From assembly GCA_016858145.1 (NCBI GenBank), contig JAEHOE010000114.1, positions 371,816 through 435,815 of the forward strand: a stretch of 64,000 bases of DNA, written 5' to 3'. The notes under the pieces are model-generated. The model saw nothing but the letters and a program-made list of their open reading frames with translations. It was not told the DNA's origin and did no database searches. The DNA is from Edaphochlamys debaryana (Eukaryota > Chlorophyta > Chlorophyceae > Chlamydomonadales). Shown piece after piece: positions 48,601-60,947 of this stretch (positions within the stretch are counted from its first letter, which is position 1; each line of letters begins with the position of its first letter). The translations under genes were made by a program, and so were the position numbers.

Positions 48601-51600
48601 GCCGCCCGCGCGGCGCTGGGCTTTGCGCCCACCAATTGGAGCGCCGACCCCTCCCGCTACGTGCGCATGCGGTGGTGGACGGCCCTCGCTTCGCCCTTCA
48701 ACACGTCGGCACTTGCACAGGCGGGCGTGCCGGACTACGCTGCGCAGGTGGGTCGGTGGCGCGCGCAGGGTTGGCTCAGATAACAAGGGCTTGGCTAGTA
48801 TTGCGCGCAGAGGCGCTGGCTGTGCCCGAGCGCGCGCCTGTTGCTTGGCGCTTCGATGGAACGAGGTCCCGCCCAAAGGGCCGCGTGCCGTCGAGCATTC
48901 ACCTCCGCCTTACCGTGGGCCTCTCGCCCGTGTGCGCCTCCCGCAGGGCCTGGTCCGGGCCGCATGGCACGGCCTCCATTCCCCCAACGCCGCAGCAGAC
49001 GCGTCCTCGCCGATCTACGTCAATTTCGTCAAGTGGGGCCTCGCGCAGGCGGGGAAGCTGCTCGAGGCCAACAACACTAAGGCCACCGCGGCCACAGACG
49101 CAAGGTGGGGCGGGTCTCACCACCGGCCACTGACGCCTTTGAGGCGTGTCCAAACAATCCAGCCTGAGGCCCTGCTATATGCCGCGTTCCCTGCCTATCT
49201 CAGCCTCTCATTCTTGGCCCTTTTACGCGCCTCCCGGTTTGCCCCTGCCCACAACCACCACAGCAAGCAGCTGTACGACGCTATGGTCATGGTGAACGAG
49301 GCGTTCGGCAATGAGCTGGTGCGCAGCACCTATGACGAGGCCGTCGACGCAGTGTGGACGCCGCCCCCGCCCCCGCCGCCCGAGCAGGGTGCGTGCCGCT
49401 CCTCGCTCGGCTTGGGCACATTGGGTTGCAGCAGCTCGGCTGCTTGAAGGGCGTGCTGCTGACCTCGTAATTACGTCCTGCCCCTACCTGATGGCGCAAG
49501 GCTGTGTGTCCTCTCACTTCCCTGCCCATACCTGTTTTGCTGACACGTGAACATGCCTGGACGACCCGCTTTCGTGTCTCCAAGCAGGTGACACCTCGTC
49601 CAGCTCCGACACGGACAGGAAGCTGCGGGCCATCCTAGGGTCGGTGCTGGGTGCCCTGGCCATAGCCCTGGCGGTGGCTTTCGTGGTGCTCCGCTTCCGG
49701 CAGCGGAACCGGGACCTGCTTGGCCGCGTGGTGGCGCCCCATGCGGGCCCCGGCACCACCCTGCTCTGCACCGACATTCAGAACTCCACACGGTGAGGCG
49801 TGACGTGGGGGGTGGGGGTGGGGTGGGGCTTCGGCAGGGGATGGGCCGCAGGTGTCATGAAGGTGTCATGGAGCAACGTACTCGGCTTGCCGCCCGCGCC
49901 TAGAACGCAATGCCGTAAGCTATAGCAGTCTTGCGCCTTAAGTGCTCTGTCTAGCAAAAGCGACGTTAAGGATCCTTCATTCGCGCCCTGGCCAAAGTAG
50001 AGAACCTTAATACTGATCTCTGCTGGCCTTGGCTCATAACACCCCCTGACCAGTCCCACACGGTCCCACAACATCGAATGATAGTAACCTCCAGCCTCGC
50101 TTGTCTGCCAAAACCCATCCCCCTGGCAAGCCTGTGGGAGGAGCTGAACGTGCCGGACATGGACCTAGCCATCAAGCTGCACCACGGCACCATCCGGCAG
50201 CTGCTGTCGGAGCACGACGGCTACGAGAGCGCCACGGAGGGCGATTCCTTCATCCTGGCCTTCCGGAATCCCTGTTCCGCCCTGAACTTCGCGGCGGCTT
50301 GCCAGCTGGAGCTGATGGAGGAGGTAGGGTTGCCCGGGTCGTCCGAGGCCCGGGGTGCCGGGTGTGGGGCTTGAGAGCGCGTGGCACAGACTCGCAATGC
50401 ATGACAGGGTTCAACCAACAGCGGCTGTGGGGAAGCAATGCCTTGACTTCCTTCCTGGCTATGTCGATCTTCCCTTCATCATGCTCGCTCCGTCTGGCCC
50501 GCTCAGGCCTGGCCGGAGGCGCTTCTGGCGCACCCGGACGCCTGCCCCGTCACAGCTGAGCCGCGAGACGTGGCCGCACTAGGCGCCGCCAGTAGCGGCA
50601 GCAGCCTGCGCGCCACCCGCGCCGCCCCTTCCAGCCGCTGCTGGCGCCCCTTCGGCGCCGTCGCCTCGCTGTGGAAGCGGCTCACCAAGGCCGGCTCTCC
50701 ACAACATGCGAACGGGGACGAGGCGCACAACAACGTCCCGAATCAGATTCTTTTCGGCGGGAGCGCATTGAGTGCATCCACCGGCGGGCCGGCGGAGGAG
50801 CGGTCGTACAGCCATCGGCGCCCCAGTGCCAATCTGGACGACGGCGGCGGTTCGTTGTATGGTTCTGGAGCTGTCCCCTTCGAGGCACTCCGGAGCCTGA
50901 TGACGGACGAGCTACTGGTCTCAAGGGACACCGTCAGGCGGCGGCTCTCCGACTTACCCGAATCTCCCCTGGAGTCTCGCCGCACCCTTGAAGGCGGGGA
51001 CCTCTGCAGCTCCGGTAGCAACGCAGTAGCCCTCGGCGCCGCCGGCTTCACCCTGACCACGTGCTCCACGTGGGCCAAAATGCTGACGGCGCCGCTGCCC
51101 CCCATGGTTGGCGGGTCGCAAGTGGGAGGCGCCGGGCTGCCGCAGGGGCCGCCGTCGCTCGGGCACCAGGCGGTCACGTCCTTGCCTCTGTCGCAAAGAG
51201 TCCGGTCGCTTAAGGCAAGTCCCGCGCGCGTCCGTCCTTTAGCTGTGTGCAGCAGCGGGGTGCTTTGTCGTCCTGTGCTGTGGGATGCCGACGCGTGAAA
51301 CGCACTGCTTTCCGCCGCGCAGGGCATGGGTCCTGCGCCCAAGAGGGTCCTGGTCTTCCGGGGCTTGCGCGTCCGCATGGGTGAGCTTGGGTGTACGGGG
51401 CGGGTGTCTGGGGCCCATGCATGGGCGCAGTGCCGTACCTCGTGCTCCATTCTGTGCGTGCGGGGCGGGGGTTGGATGGACGACCACCTGTCCTCCCTCT
51501 CGGCTGCCCATACAGGCATTCATTCGGGTCTGCCCGAGGGGCCCTTTGTAACGTACAACAAGGTCAACTCCACCTTCCAATACTCAGGTTCGTGGCCCGA

Positions 51601-53757
51601 AACCGGGAGGTTTGGCTCGGCATGGTCTCTGCTTGCCGAGCCTTCGTGCATCCAACATGACCACCGTTCCCAAGTATGTAAGCATGGCCCATTGTGCAAC
51701 CTCCCTGCAGGGCCCTTCGCGGAGATGGCAAAGCTCGGTAAGCGGCGGGCCATCTGACGGGTACTGCCCGGACAAACACCCCGCTACACACTTTCTTGGC
51801 ACACACCCAGCGCCCCGCCCGCCCCTCTTGCCCCGCGCAGTGTGTGACGCCGCCCCTGGAGGCCTGGTGATGCTGACCGACGCCGCCTTTGCGCGCTTGC
51901 GATCCGGAGAGCCCGGAGCAGCCGGACTGGGCGCTGCCGGAGTGGGCCACAAGGCCGGCGCCCTCGTCGTCATCTACTCCGGCCACCACGTGCTCAAGGA
52001 GCCCAAACCGCCAACCGCCATAAACTCAACCGCCAGCAGCGGCGGCGGCCTGGACGTCAAGAACACGCCAGGCAGTGCCAGCGTGGCTGTAACGCTCGAG
52101 GAGTCGGCCGAGGCCAGACCGGCGCCGGACTCCTCCCGCGCCCTCAAACCACCCGCGGCCGACAGCAGGCTGGGCCGGTTCTTCGGCGGCCGCCGCAAGC
52201 GCGCCTCGCTCCAGCCGCCGCCTGCCTCGGCCCGGCCCCACCTCCCCTCCGAGGCCGGGGGCCCCGGCGTGCCGCTCTTCCTCGCCGTGCCGGCGGGCTT
52301 GCTCAGCCGCTTCGCCTGCAGCGGGCCCATGCGCAGCCTGCGCCAGACGCAGACCGGCACCCTGGACGCGCCCACCGGCACAGGAGTCACGGTGGCTTTC
52401 CTCAAGGTCATTGGCGCCTCCACGCTGCTCGCGGACCTGCCCGGCCCCGCCGCACGCGCCATCGAGGCCGTGGAGCGCATGGCGTGTGGGCTGCTGGGCG
52501 CGGCGGGAGGTTACCTTGTGGAGGGCGGGGACGGGTTGATGCTGGCAGCCTTCGGGCTGCCGCTCGTGGGCCTGGAGTGGGCCCTGGACGTCATGGAGGG
52601 CCTGCGCGGACTGGTGGGTGGGTGGGTGGGTTTGGGGTGGGGTGGAGGGAAAGCATGGGTCGGGGAAACGTGCGGTTCGTGCGCGGGCGAAGGGGACCGC
52701 GACAACGCTCTGCGTCTCTCTCTTGGCGCCAGCCGCGGCAGCAAACGGTGGTGCGCTGTGCTGCCTGGCCTGTGACGAACTTGAGTCGGCTCCATGTGAT
52801 CTTGTGAGGGGGCCGCAGCGGCAACCGGTGGTGCGCCGTGCGCTGTGCCATCTGGCCTGTGACGAACCTGGCCCCGTGTGATGTACGCAGGCGTGGGAGG
52901 AGGAGCTCCTGTCTCACGAGCTGTGCGAGGAGGTGAGGGGACAGAGGCCGCGCGTGACAAGTCTCATGGGCCATCACGTCTGACTCGGGGAACTCTCCCC
53001 TGGTCTGACTACATCTCGAGCTCTTGACTTCTTGCTTGTGACCTCTGGCTTGCTGCTGCATCCCGGGTAGTCCCGCGGCCGTTTGCCCGCCACACGCCCT
53101 CACCCTACCTCCGCCCGCTTCCCGGCCCTCCTGACGACCCCAGGTGGTGACCGTGGCCCCCACCCCCAGCGTGGCGAACGACGGCATCACGCCGGCCGCA
53201 CCCGACAAGTCCTCCCTGGCCGGCCAGCCGGGGTACCTCAGGGAGCAGCTGGCGCGCTCTGGCAGCGTGCGCATCTCCGCAGCCACTCGGCGCACGCGGG
53301 ATGTGGGGCTGAGGGTCAAGGTGAGCGGCTGGGGCAGATAGTGGTGGGCGCGTGGGGAGTGGCCGAGTCCGTGCCAGCGAGCACCTTCGCAATTGTGTCA
53401 CGCGACTGCGTCCCGAGGCGTCACCTGAAGCTCGTGCCGCTGTGCCCTCAACCCCCGCAGTGCGGCCTGGCGATTGGCTCCGTTTCGCACAGCCTGACCG
53501 TTGCCAGCGGTCGGCTGTCGTACCGCGGCAAGGTGATGAACAGAGCGGCGCGCATCGCAGGCGTTGCCGCGGCCGGGCAGGTGCTGTGCAGCGGCGCCGT
53601 GTGGGAGGCGGCCACTGCGGCGGGCATGCCTGCGGTTGCACGTGCTGGGATTCGGAGCGGAACGGGACGGGGCATTGTGGGGCTGAGTCTGGGCCGTGTT
53701 GCCCTCAAGGGCATATCGTCCCCACTTGAAGTGGTGCAAGTTGCACGAGCTGAATGA
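45655..53757 (+). CDS. Receptor-type class III nucleotide cyclase with solute-binding-like ectodomain (5' end uncertain)
   Basis: At least 22 exons, about 1440 residues: 45655-45721, 45864-45924, 46084-46162, 46322-46346, 46526-46926, 47118-47192, 47279-47411, 47615-48031, 48331-48392, 48574-48747, 48947-49104, 49264-49388, 49588-49792, 50131-50323, 50507-51214, 51323-51380, 51516-51587, 51711-51737, 51841-52613, 52891-52932, 53144-53320, 53461-53757; phases close. The first 12 exons form an ectodomain resembling extracellular solute-binding proteins (FMSPQSFLLTYYRKDALDLL, CVLTFNWDV). One membrane helix follows (ILGSVLGALAIALAVAFVVL). The first cyclase half has LLCTDIQNST and ATEGDSFILAF, both metal Asp residues present, and ends YSGPFAEMAKL. 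The second half has VAFLKVIGAST, EGGDGLMLAAF and YRGKVMNRAARI. It thus makes a cyclic nucleotide in response to an unknown external ligand (inference). Substrate, ATP or GTP, is not decided by the sequence. The introns after 46926 and 51214 start with GC. Confidence 0.9.
48189..48290 (+). repeat. Intronic minisatellite, unit GTTGCGAGCC
   Basis: Four adjacent 10-bp units (48211-48250), flanked by degenerate GTTGACC/GTTGCGAG units, inside the cyclase intron between 48031 and 48331. Confidence 0.85.
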
Positions 53758-55300
53758 TGCACGCCATGCCCTGGAGGCTGGAAGTAAGGTACTGACTTTA
53801 AACTTGTTGAGGAGAACTGGCCATGCCGTGAACGCGCTGTTGTGTAAGGGCGCTAAACAGCAGGGCATGTTGTGTGCTTCGCCTACCATACACGCGACGT
53901 ACGACGTACGATGAGCTATTGAGCTGGCTGGTTGTGGTGATGCCGGGTTAAGCGGCATCAGAAACAACTGGAAGCAACTGATGCAGCTTGTTTCGTCACA
54001 TCTCGTATCCAGTTCGACACGGTGACGGCTCCTCCGCCCTTATTACTGTGAGCACTCTGACTGCTACGTGAGTCAGTGGGGCAGTACGCATTGGAGGACT
54101 GCGGTTGCGGACTTGAACGAACTAACTCGGTTGCATTTGTGTGTGACCAGTGCATGTGCGGGGACCTTGCGGCTAGTCCGCAATCCGTGGTGGCCCCTTG
54201 TCGTGCGCAGCTGCTTCACCTATACGATGCGGCTTCTTGCCACGTTGTTCTCGTCAAACCCCTTGTCTAGGACTACGCGTGACATGGATAGGTAGCGGTC
54301 TAGCGTACCCATGTCTTCATGCGGTTCCCAAGCGGTGTTGACTTTGTTAACGCTTTGGTGCACTGAGCGATGTGGGTTTTTTTATGTGTGGGATACGTAT
54401 GGCTTCCGTCCTCTTGAACTATGTGGGGGTGTCTGGGCTGAGCCGTCGGCATGTAGCGGGCTGGCGAAGGCCCCCTACAGTATGAATTGATACCCATGTG
54501 GATTGCGTGCCTGCCGCATGTGGATTGCGTGCCTGCCGCATGTGCGCGTTCACACATGAACTTGCCGGTACTACGATATTGAGGTGCCCTGCTGGTGCTC
54601 ACGTGGTCACGTGGTACTCAGGGCTTGAGCCCTTGCCTTGCCACGTTTCAGTGTCTGCCTTTGCGCAGAAACGGCTGGCGTCTTGAAGGTGTTTCGTTAT
54701 ATATAAAACAGCTAGAGGTTTCAGGTTTGGGATGGGTACATGGTTTGGGGCTGAGCCCAAGCTTCTGGGGCGGGGGGCCACTGGGCTCGACCTTTTTACT
54801 TCCTACCTTCGGGCAGCCACCCTTGTCGCAGATACCGGGCATCTGGCACTGCTAGTCACGGGTACGGGTACTTTCTGGCACTGGGGCGAATGCGCCAAGT
54901 GGCCGGGCCACGATCTGTCATGATCTGTCATGATGACTTCAAATACTCCATTCTGTCTTTGGAGTGGCAGACCTGTGACGGGTGGTCCAGCTTGTTATCA
55001 GGCCTGCAGCGCGCGGTGGGCGGGCAGCACGCAAGGGTATTTTTGAGTTGGGGTACTTTCTCCTTGGGGAGCGCACGACGTCGTCGCTTGGAACCAGAGG
55101 TGGTTCGGAGCGGGGCCAAGCCAGTGTGGCGAAAGGGGGGACAGGGGCGGGTGCACCATGGAGGTGCGGGCACTACAGGACGTTTGCGGTGAGCGAGCCC
55201 CGGTGGTTCCCGGGGTTCCCGGTGGCCACGTTCAATGTAAAGAGGTTCAAGCTGGAGGAGATAGAGCACGGATGACTCCCTGACGGCAATACAACCTAAC
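53758..55300. other. Gene-poor region with a short tandem duplication
   Basis: No gene recognised. Short ORFs on both strands lack family motifs. A 22-bp unit beginning CATGTGGATTGCG is duplicated in tandem at 54495-54538. A GGGCTGAGCCC motif, also present in the Fanzor element ends, occurs near 54747. Confidence 0.5.
53843..53847 (+). terminator. TGTAA polyadenylation signal
   Basis: TGTAA about 85 nt after the cyclase stop codon. Confidence 0.5.
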
Positions 55301-55622
55301 AAGGGTGTCTGTCCTCCTCAGGACAGGGAAAAGGGCTGAGCCCCAAACCCCGCGAGCAGGTAGAGTGCCTGGTCTAGACTGGGCCGATACTGGTCTGGTC
55401 GATCACAGCCAGCGCAGGGTCGATAACTTTCCACGCTCTTAATCACAAGCGATAGGTCTAAGGAAACTCGAGCTTGTGGCATCGCGGGCTGGGCGTGAAT
55501 CGCATGTTCTTGCGTGACGCAGGCACGCACGGACGGATGGACGGACGGACGGACACCGACACGGGGTAATCCCGGGGGGCTTCGCCGCCCGAAGAGCCTA
55601 ACGGCGGCGGCTCAGCCCAAAA
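55301..55622 (-). mobile_element. Non-autonomous deletion derivative of the Fanzor element
   Basis: Positions 55301-55355 match the left arm, and about 55383-55622 match the right arm, of the Fanzor element, with many short identical blocks and a few differences. The nuclease gene is absent. The tetranucleotide tract in the right arm is (GGAC)n here instead of (GCAC)n. No clear target duplication is visible. The two arms meet at about 55356-55382. Confidence 0.75.
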
Positions 55623-56477
55623 ATGCCACGGCCCACGGTAGCACCTGGCAGAAATGCGCAAGGCACCGTGCCCATGTATGTCCCAACTGGCCGCGTACGA
55701 CCTGACTTCCACGCGGCCCTTGATAACCCACCCAAGCAACACGGCAGCTAGCAGGCGTCATCACCAGGCAGAGCAAATTACGTACGCCGGAGCACAGGAC
55801 TGCCGCTTTGAGCCGTCTGAAGCGGCGATCGTGACTAGCCCAGGCTACAATATGCTGCCTGCTGGGGAGCGGGCGGGAAGGCGACGGTGTGGGCGGTGCT
55901 GGAAGGACCACGGCCCGTGGTGCCGGTCGAGGTGGAGCTTCCCAACAGTGCCAAGGCCCGCACCCACATGAGTCACACCCGTGTGCCGGTTGAACCTTTG
56001 CGTGAGGTGACTGGCGGTCCGGAGCCAAGCGTGCCATCGTGCTCTGCGCTGCATAGCGCTTTGCTTTAAACCTTTGCGACATGCCCGGGGGCCCACCAAG
56101 TTGTGCCCCAGACCTTTGTTGGCCTTTCATGTACTGAGAAATCGATCGACTAGAGAGGCGCGACTTTGCGCGTTTGTCCTGCGACCTTGAAGGCCAGCGG
56201 GACCGACCCGACCGCTCCCGAGCAACCTCGCCCCGCCCTCTCTCCCGCAGCAAGCCCGCGCGCGCGACACGGCGCACAAGTCTTGGGGGTGAGTCCCCGC
56301 GCCGCGATGCAGGAGCGAGTGCAATTCGCGCGTGAAGACCAAGGCGCTCGTATCCAGTGCAATTAGGTGCAGTGTTCAGGCGTCACGGAAATGCAATGCT
56401 AACGAGGGACGCGTGAATGCGCCTACGGAATCGGCGCCCTACTACTGGAATACGCGCGGAGTTGCTACTCGATTCGC
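55623..56477. other. Unassigned region; possible relic coding fragment
   Basis: No complete gene. The frame at 55887-56069 (plus) has reasonable composition (VLEGPRPVVPVEVELPNSAK) and a stop at 56069, and might be a decayed transposon ORF, but nothing specific is recognised. Confidence 0.3.
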
Positions 56478-56960
56478 GCAGTGTACGTGTATTAGGCGTA
56501 GCCTGGAAACTGGACTGGGAAACTGGACAGTCCGCCTCGGAAGGCCACGGGTAACGGACGCGAATGGACGGGCCGTTTCGTCCGTAGGTTCTTAAGGGGT
56601 GTCGGCTCTGCTGGTGTCGCGAAGCGGAAGCAGCTCAGACGAGTCAGAAGGCAGAAGACAAGCGACGGGGGGGATCGGGGGCGGCAACGGTCTGTCAGGG
56701 TCTGTCTCGTCTGTCAGGTGCGTGCAGCATGGGTGTACAGCTCAATTGAGCAGCCCTCGGTGCGTGCAGCATGGGTGTACAGCTCAATTGAGCGTTGGAC
56801 CGGAGGATGGGGCCGCACGTACCATTCTGCCATGGATGGTTGGAACGTCCTGTTGCACTATAAGGGCCCCACTGCATCGTGGGCCCCGTGGTCGGTCCGT
56901 ACTGGGGCCGGCAGGCATGACTGGGCCAACCAGGCACAGGGGTCGATGCAACGTGCGGCT
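56478..56960 (+). repeat. Tandem-array unit R1
   Basis: First copy of a unit containing, in order, GCAGTGTACGTGTATTAGG, an ACGGGCCGTTTCGTCCGT block, two 41-bp subunits with GTGCAGCATGGGTGTACAGC, then GGATGGGGCC and a GGGCCCCGTGGTC block. It lacks the 5' ACCCAATCAATGTT part seen in R3 and R4. Confidence 0.85.
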
Positions 56961-57831
56961 AGCCGGGTCTGGCGGTCCCCCTGGGCTGCCCAGGGCAGCG
57001 CGCGGGGGGCGGGGCCAGGCGGGTTCTACTCCAGCCCAACCCAGCCCAACCCTGGTCCCCACACCCCATGCCCCCAAAGCATGCCAGGAACGAGACGGTC
57101 AAGGGTACTGACCGTACCACAAACTTCCGGTAGTTCACATCTTTGACCACCTCTTTCCCAGACCTGTTATCCCCGGTCCGGGTGGGTTTCGGCACGGCCG
57201 GACCGAGGTCGGGTAGGGGCGTCCGGCCGCCTCACGCCCTTCACAACGTAGGCTAAGGAAAGCATATGTAGGTTTTTGGGAGTGATAATGAGCGGAGCAC
57301 GGCTCGCGATGCCCAGAACGGACCGTTGACTGACGGCCAGCGACCACCCGCGAGCGTTTCTGAGCGCCTCGCTATCCTCTTAGGGCTTCTTACAAAGTAC
57401 AACTACGGAGTGAGTTCTGGTGACTTCCGCAGTAGTCGCCCGCCCAAGCATGTCGGCCGACGTGCATCCGTGCCGACATGCCCCCGCGACCGACCGCTTC
57501 TAAGCACCCCAGGGCCTGAAACTGCCTCTATATACATAAGAAGCCTATAGGATCATTTTGAGGTGGGGGAGACAGGCAGGTGCTGGGGAGCCGGGGGGAA
57601 TGTTTGCCGGGAGCCCGACATGCCGACCCGAACCCGACCCGCTTGCACCATTAGGTCCTGCCTTGATGCATGCCCAAGACGTGTGGGGGTGATGCTGAGC
57701 GCTTCTGCCAGCCGCGGTGACAAAGCCCCGGCACGCACCCTGCCAAGCGGGACCTGAGTGATCAGGTCAGTGCAAGTTATGACAGGGACTTGCGATTTGG
57801 CTTGCAGGGGGCAAGCCCGTGAGGTGAGCCG

Positions 57832-58900
57832 CATCTACAGCGAACCTTGGAGTCAGCCATTTCCAGGGGGAACCCTGGCCATTTCGGCCCCTACTACAAC
57901 GTGCACGCGCTGCGTAGCGAGCGGTGTCAGCGCAGTGTACGTGTATTAGGCGTGGCCTGGATGGCTGGATACCGGACGGCCCGTCTGGAGGGTAATGGAC
58001 GGGCCGTTTCGTCCGTCGGTTCTCCGGGGCCGTCCGTCGGTTCTGTTGGTGCCGCTAAGCGAGTGCTGCTCAGACGAGCCAGAAGACAGAAGACGGGGGT
58101 GATCGGGGGCAGTGACGGTCTGTCAGGGTCTGTCTCGTCTGTCAGGTGTGTGCAGCATGGGTGTACAGCTCAATGGATCAGCCCTCGGTGCGTGCAGCAT
58201 GGGTGTACATACAGCTTATTGATTGAACGTTAGGAATGACGCGTTACAGGGTTGTGGCCAGCGGGCAGACGAGCTGCCGGCTCCGCATAAGGGGGCGAGA
58301 GTCAACTTCCCCCGACCCCAGGCGCTTCCTATGGGATCGTCAAACACCGAGTCTGCAACCTACTCCAGCCCCGTCAGCCACAGTCACAACCCTAGAGGGC
58401 TATCTTTAAACACAAGCATCGTAATGACGTTGAGTCAGGGGGAAGAAGGCTCGACATCCGCTGGGGAACCGACGTCTCTGACAGGCCGCCCAGGAAAGGG
58501 TGCTAAGGCGGAACGTCTCTCCACTTACTTCTTACTAATACCTTGTCAAGAGTCTTTTGCAAAAGAATGGACACGAGCCCAGAGCTCCGCAATCACTTAC
58601 TTGCAAACCAAGTCGAGAAAGGGTGGCGTGCCCGAGCGGGGCGTAGCGGGGCACCCGACTCTGGGCGTGCGGCATAAAGCCATTGAACGTTAGACCGGTC
58701 GATGGGGCCACACTAACATTATGCTGCCATTCTTGTGACTTCCTGGTGGTGGCACTAAGACCAGCCCTGCATCTTGGGCCCCGTGGTCCCCACTGGGGCC
58801 TGACTGGCCGGACCACCCAAGCACAGGGGCCAATGCAACGGAGGATCCTGCTCCCCCCCCAGGCTCGGGGTTGCTGGGGACTGGTGCGTATTGTCGCCTT
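57832..58900 (+). repeat. Tandem-array unit R2, interrupted by an insertion
   Basis: Begins CATCTACAGCGAACC and continues through the same blocks as R1, including the doubled GTGCAGCATGGGTGTACA subunit. It is interrupted at 58234-58681 and resumes with the GATGGGGCC and GGGCCCCGTGGTCC blocks. An inverted repeat ACGGCCCGTC / GACGGGCCGT lies at 57976-58007. Confidence 0.85.
58234..58681. mobile_element. 448-bp insertion with 12-bp target-site duplication
   Basis: ATTGAACGTTAG occurs at 58222-58233 and again at 58682-58693. The sequence between is missing from the paralogous units R1 and R3, which serve as empty sites. It has no poly-A tail and no obvious inverted ends. TGGCCAGCGGG near its start resembles a Pol III A box, so a SINE-like element is possible but unproven. 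Confidence 0.7.
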
Positions 58901-58914
58901 TATTTGATGACGGC

Positions 58915-59645
58915 ACCCAATCAATGTTTACCCGCCCGCCGCCCAAAGTGGCGCGCGCCTTTTTCGGCCTCGCTCTGTATGAGCGGCGCGCTTCTGTGCA
59001 GGGGTGGCGCCGGATGACACTCGATGTCAACGCATCTACAGCGAACCTTGGGGTCAGCCATTTCATCCCCTACTACGGGTGCACGCGCTGTGTTGGCGCG
59101 CTCGATTGGCGCAGGGCAAGTGTATTGGGCGTAGCCTGGAAACTGGACTGGGAAACTGGACAGTCCGCCTCGGAAGGCCACGGGTAATGGACGGGCCATT
59201 TCGTCCGTAGGGAATGGACGGGCCATTTCGTCCGTAAGGCGTGTGTGTCGGCTCTGCTGGTGCCGCAAAGCGGAAGCTGCTCAGATGAGTCAGAAGGCAG
59301 AAGACAAGCGACGGGGGGGATCGGGGGCAGCAACGGTCTGTCAGGGTCTGTCTCGTCTGTCAGGTGCGTGCAGCATGGGTGTACAGCTCAATTGAGCAGC
59401 CCTCGGTGCGTGCAGCATGGGTGTACAGCTCAATTGAGCGTTGGACCGGAGGATGGGGCCGCACTGCCATGCATTCTGCCGCTCTTGTTACATCCTGCTG
59501 CGGTGAGGGGCCCCAATCGGGGGGCGGCGACCGACAGTCGAGCCCGACAAGGCTTACTGGCTGAGGCATGATGCGAGGTTCCTAAGACCCTGCTCTCGCA
59601 CCCCGCCCCCCAGGGGTCGCTGTGGACTGGTGTGGGTTGCTGACA
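58915..59645 (+). repeat. Tandem-array unit R3
   Basis: Fullest copy: ACCCAATCAATGTT, a GGCGCGCGCC-rich part, CATCTACAGCGAACC, the GTAGCCTGGAAACTGG block, a duplicated AATGGACGGGCCATTTCGTC segment, two GTGCAGCATGGGTGTACAGC subunits and the GGATGGGGCCGCAC block. Confidence 0.85.
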
Positions 59646-60947
59646 CCGCCATGCATCGCCCGGGCGCGCCCACTGTTGTCCGGGGTTCACGGGTTACTGG
59701 GGGGGGGGGGCTGGATCCAAGAAGCGCCCCTGACTTCTGAAGCTGCGGGTGCTCATATAGACCTCCCAGACGTTGCCACGGCTCTGTCGCCAGAGTCCGC
59801 GGAGATTGGCCGGTGTTGCTCTGCTTGCTCCTCTGACCTTGGGGCAACTTGTACAAGCGCAGGGTAAATGCAGGGTAAATGCAACGTGCCCAGGGACTGG
59901 AACTTGGAGAACGAGCCAGCTCAAAGCATGCACGAGGGCCAGCGAGTACGTGTTCCCTATCCTCTCGACGTGTTCACTAGCTCAACAAGCTCAGCTACCC
60001 CACGCGCAGCTATACCCTCACGACACTAGGGGCGAGCAGGGGATGGCGGCTTGGTTTAAACGTCGTTACTGTTGATAACACGCACGTGTCCTTACTTCCT
60101 CCCAAGCTCCCCATCCCGCCCCCATCACCTGCTGCGCCAGATTGGTCGCTGACCCAGTTCTTCTCTCGGGTCTTACCCAAGCGCATGACCATTGACATCC
60201 TCTCTCGCCATACGCAGAGACCGAATGGAACATGGAAGGAACACAAGCAGGCGCACGGGGGTGCCGAGGGACTGTCGGGGGCACACGGGCGGAGGGGGGG
60301 CAAGGGGCGGGTTCGTGCAGTGTAACCAGCACACTCAGTGGCACCGGCATTGCGCAGATAATCGCAGGGCGATGTATAAAATGAACGCAGGGTGAGTGAT
60401 GGCTAGCGATCCTTGCCGATGAAATCGCAAACGTCGCGTGGGGCGACCTGGGGGCTTTTTGACACGTTTGCCCTCATCGTTTCCGTCCCAACGGATCGCC
60501 TGCGGAGTCCACCCGTCACCCCGCAATAAATAGGCCAATCAGCCAGGGGATTCAGCCAGGGGACTTGGAGATGTTTCGGTGCAGTGACCTGGCCTGGAGC
60601 TGGAGGCGCTAGGCCACCAAGTAACTTGAACCTTCTTTGAATGGTTCGCCATGGTATTGTGAGCAGCAATCCTGGCCTTCGCGGTTCACAAGATCGCGCC
60701 TACCTTGCTAACGACTGGGCGAGCTTTCTCCTTCGCGCACAGCGTTATAGCAAGGCGATATCCTGCCGTTTGGCTCCACCGGTGTCACACGAACCCGCCA
60801 TTTGGCGCGCCTTACTCCGCCGATGTCTCAAAAGGGCCTCGCTCAAGCCACAAGCGCAGGGATTGTCAGCGGGAGATAGGCGCGTGCGGCACGCCACAGG
60901 TGTTGCCTCATCGGCGTATTGCCTGCCGCCTTCGCTGACCTGCACCT
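59646..60947. other. Gene-poor spacer in the repeat array
   Basis: No gene recognised. It contains a G11-type homopolymer at about 59700 and no other structure that I can support. Confidence 0.4.

Noticed and set aside
56599..57111. ORFs in the repeat units reading VRCVQHGCTAQL, similar between copies
   Set aside because: The similarity follows from the DNA repeats themselves; frames, starts and lengths are not kept across R1-R4.
58253..58330. tRNA or SINE head in the 448-bp insertion
   Set aside because: An A-box-like string is present, but no B box or cloverleaf could be drawn, so it is not listed as an RNA gene.
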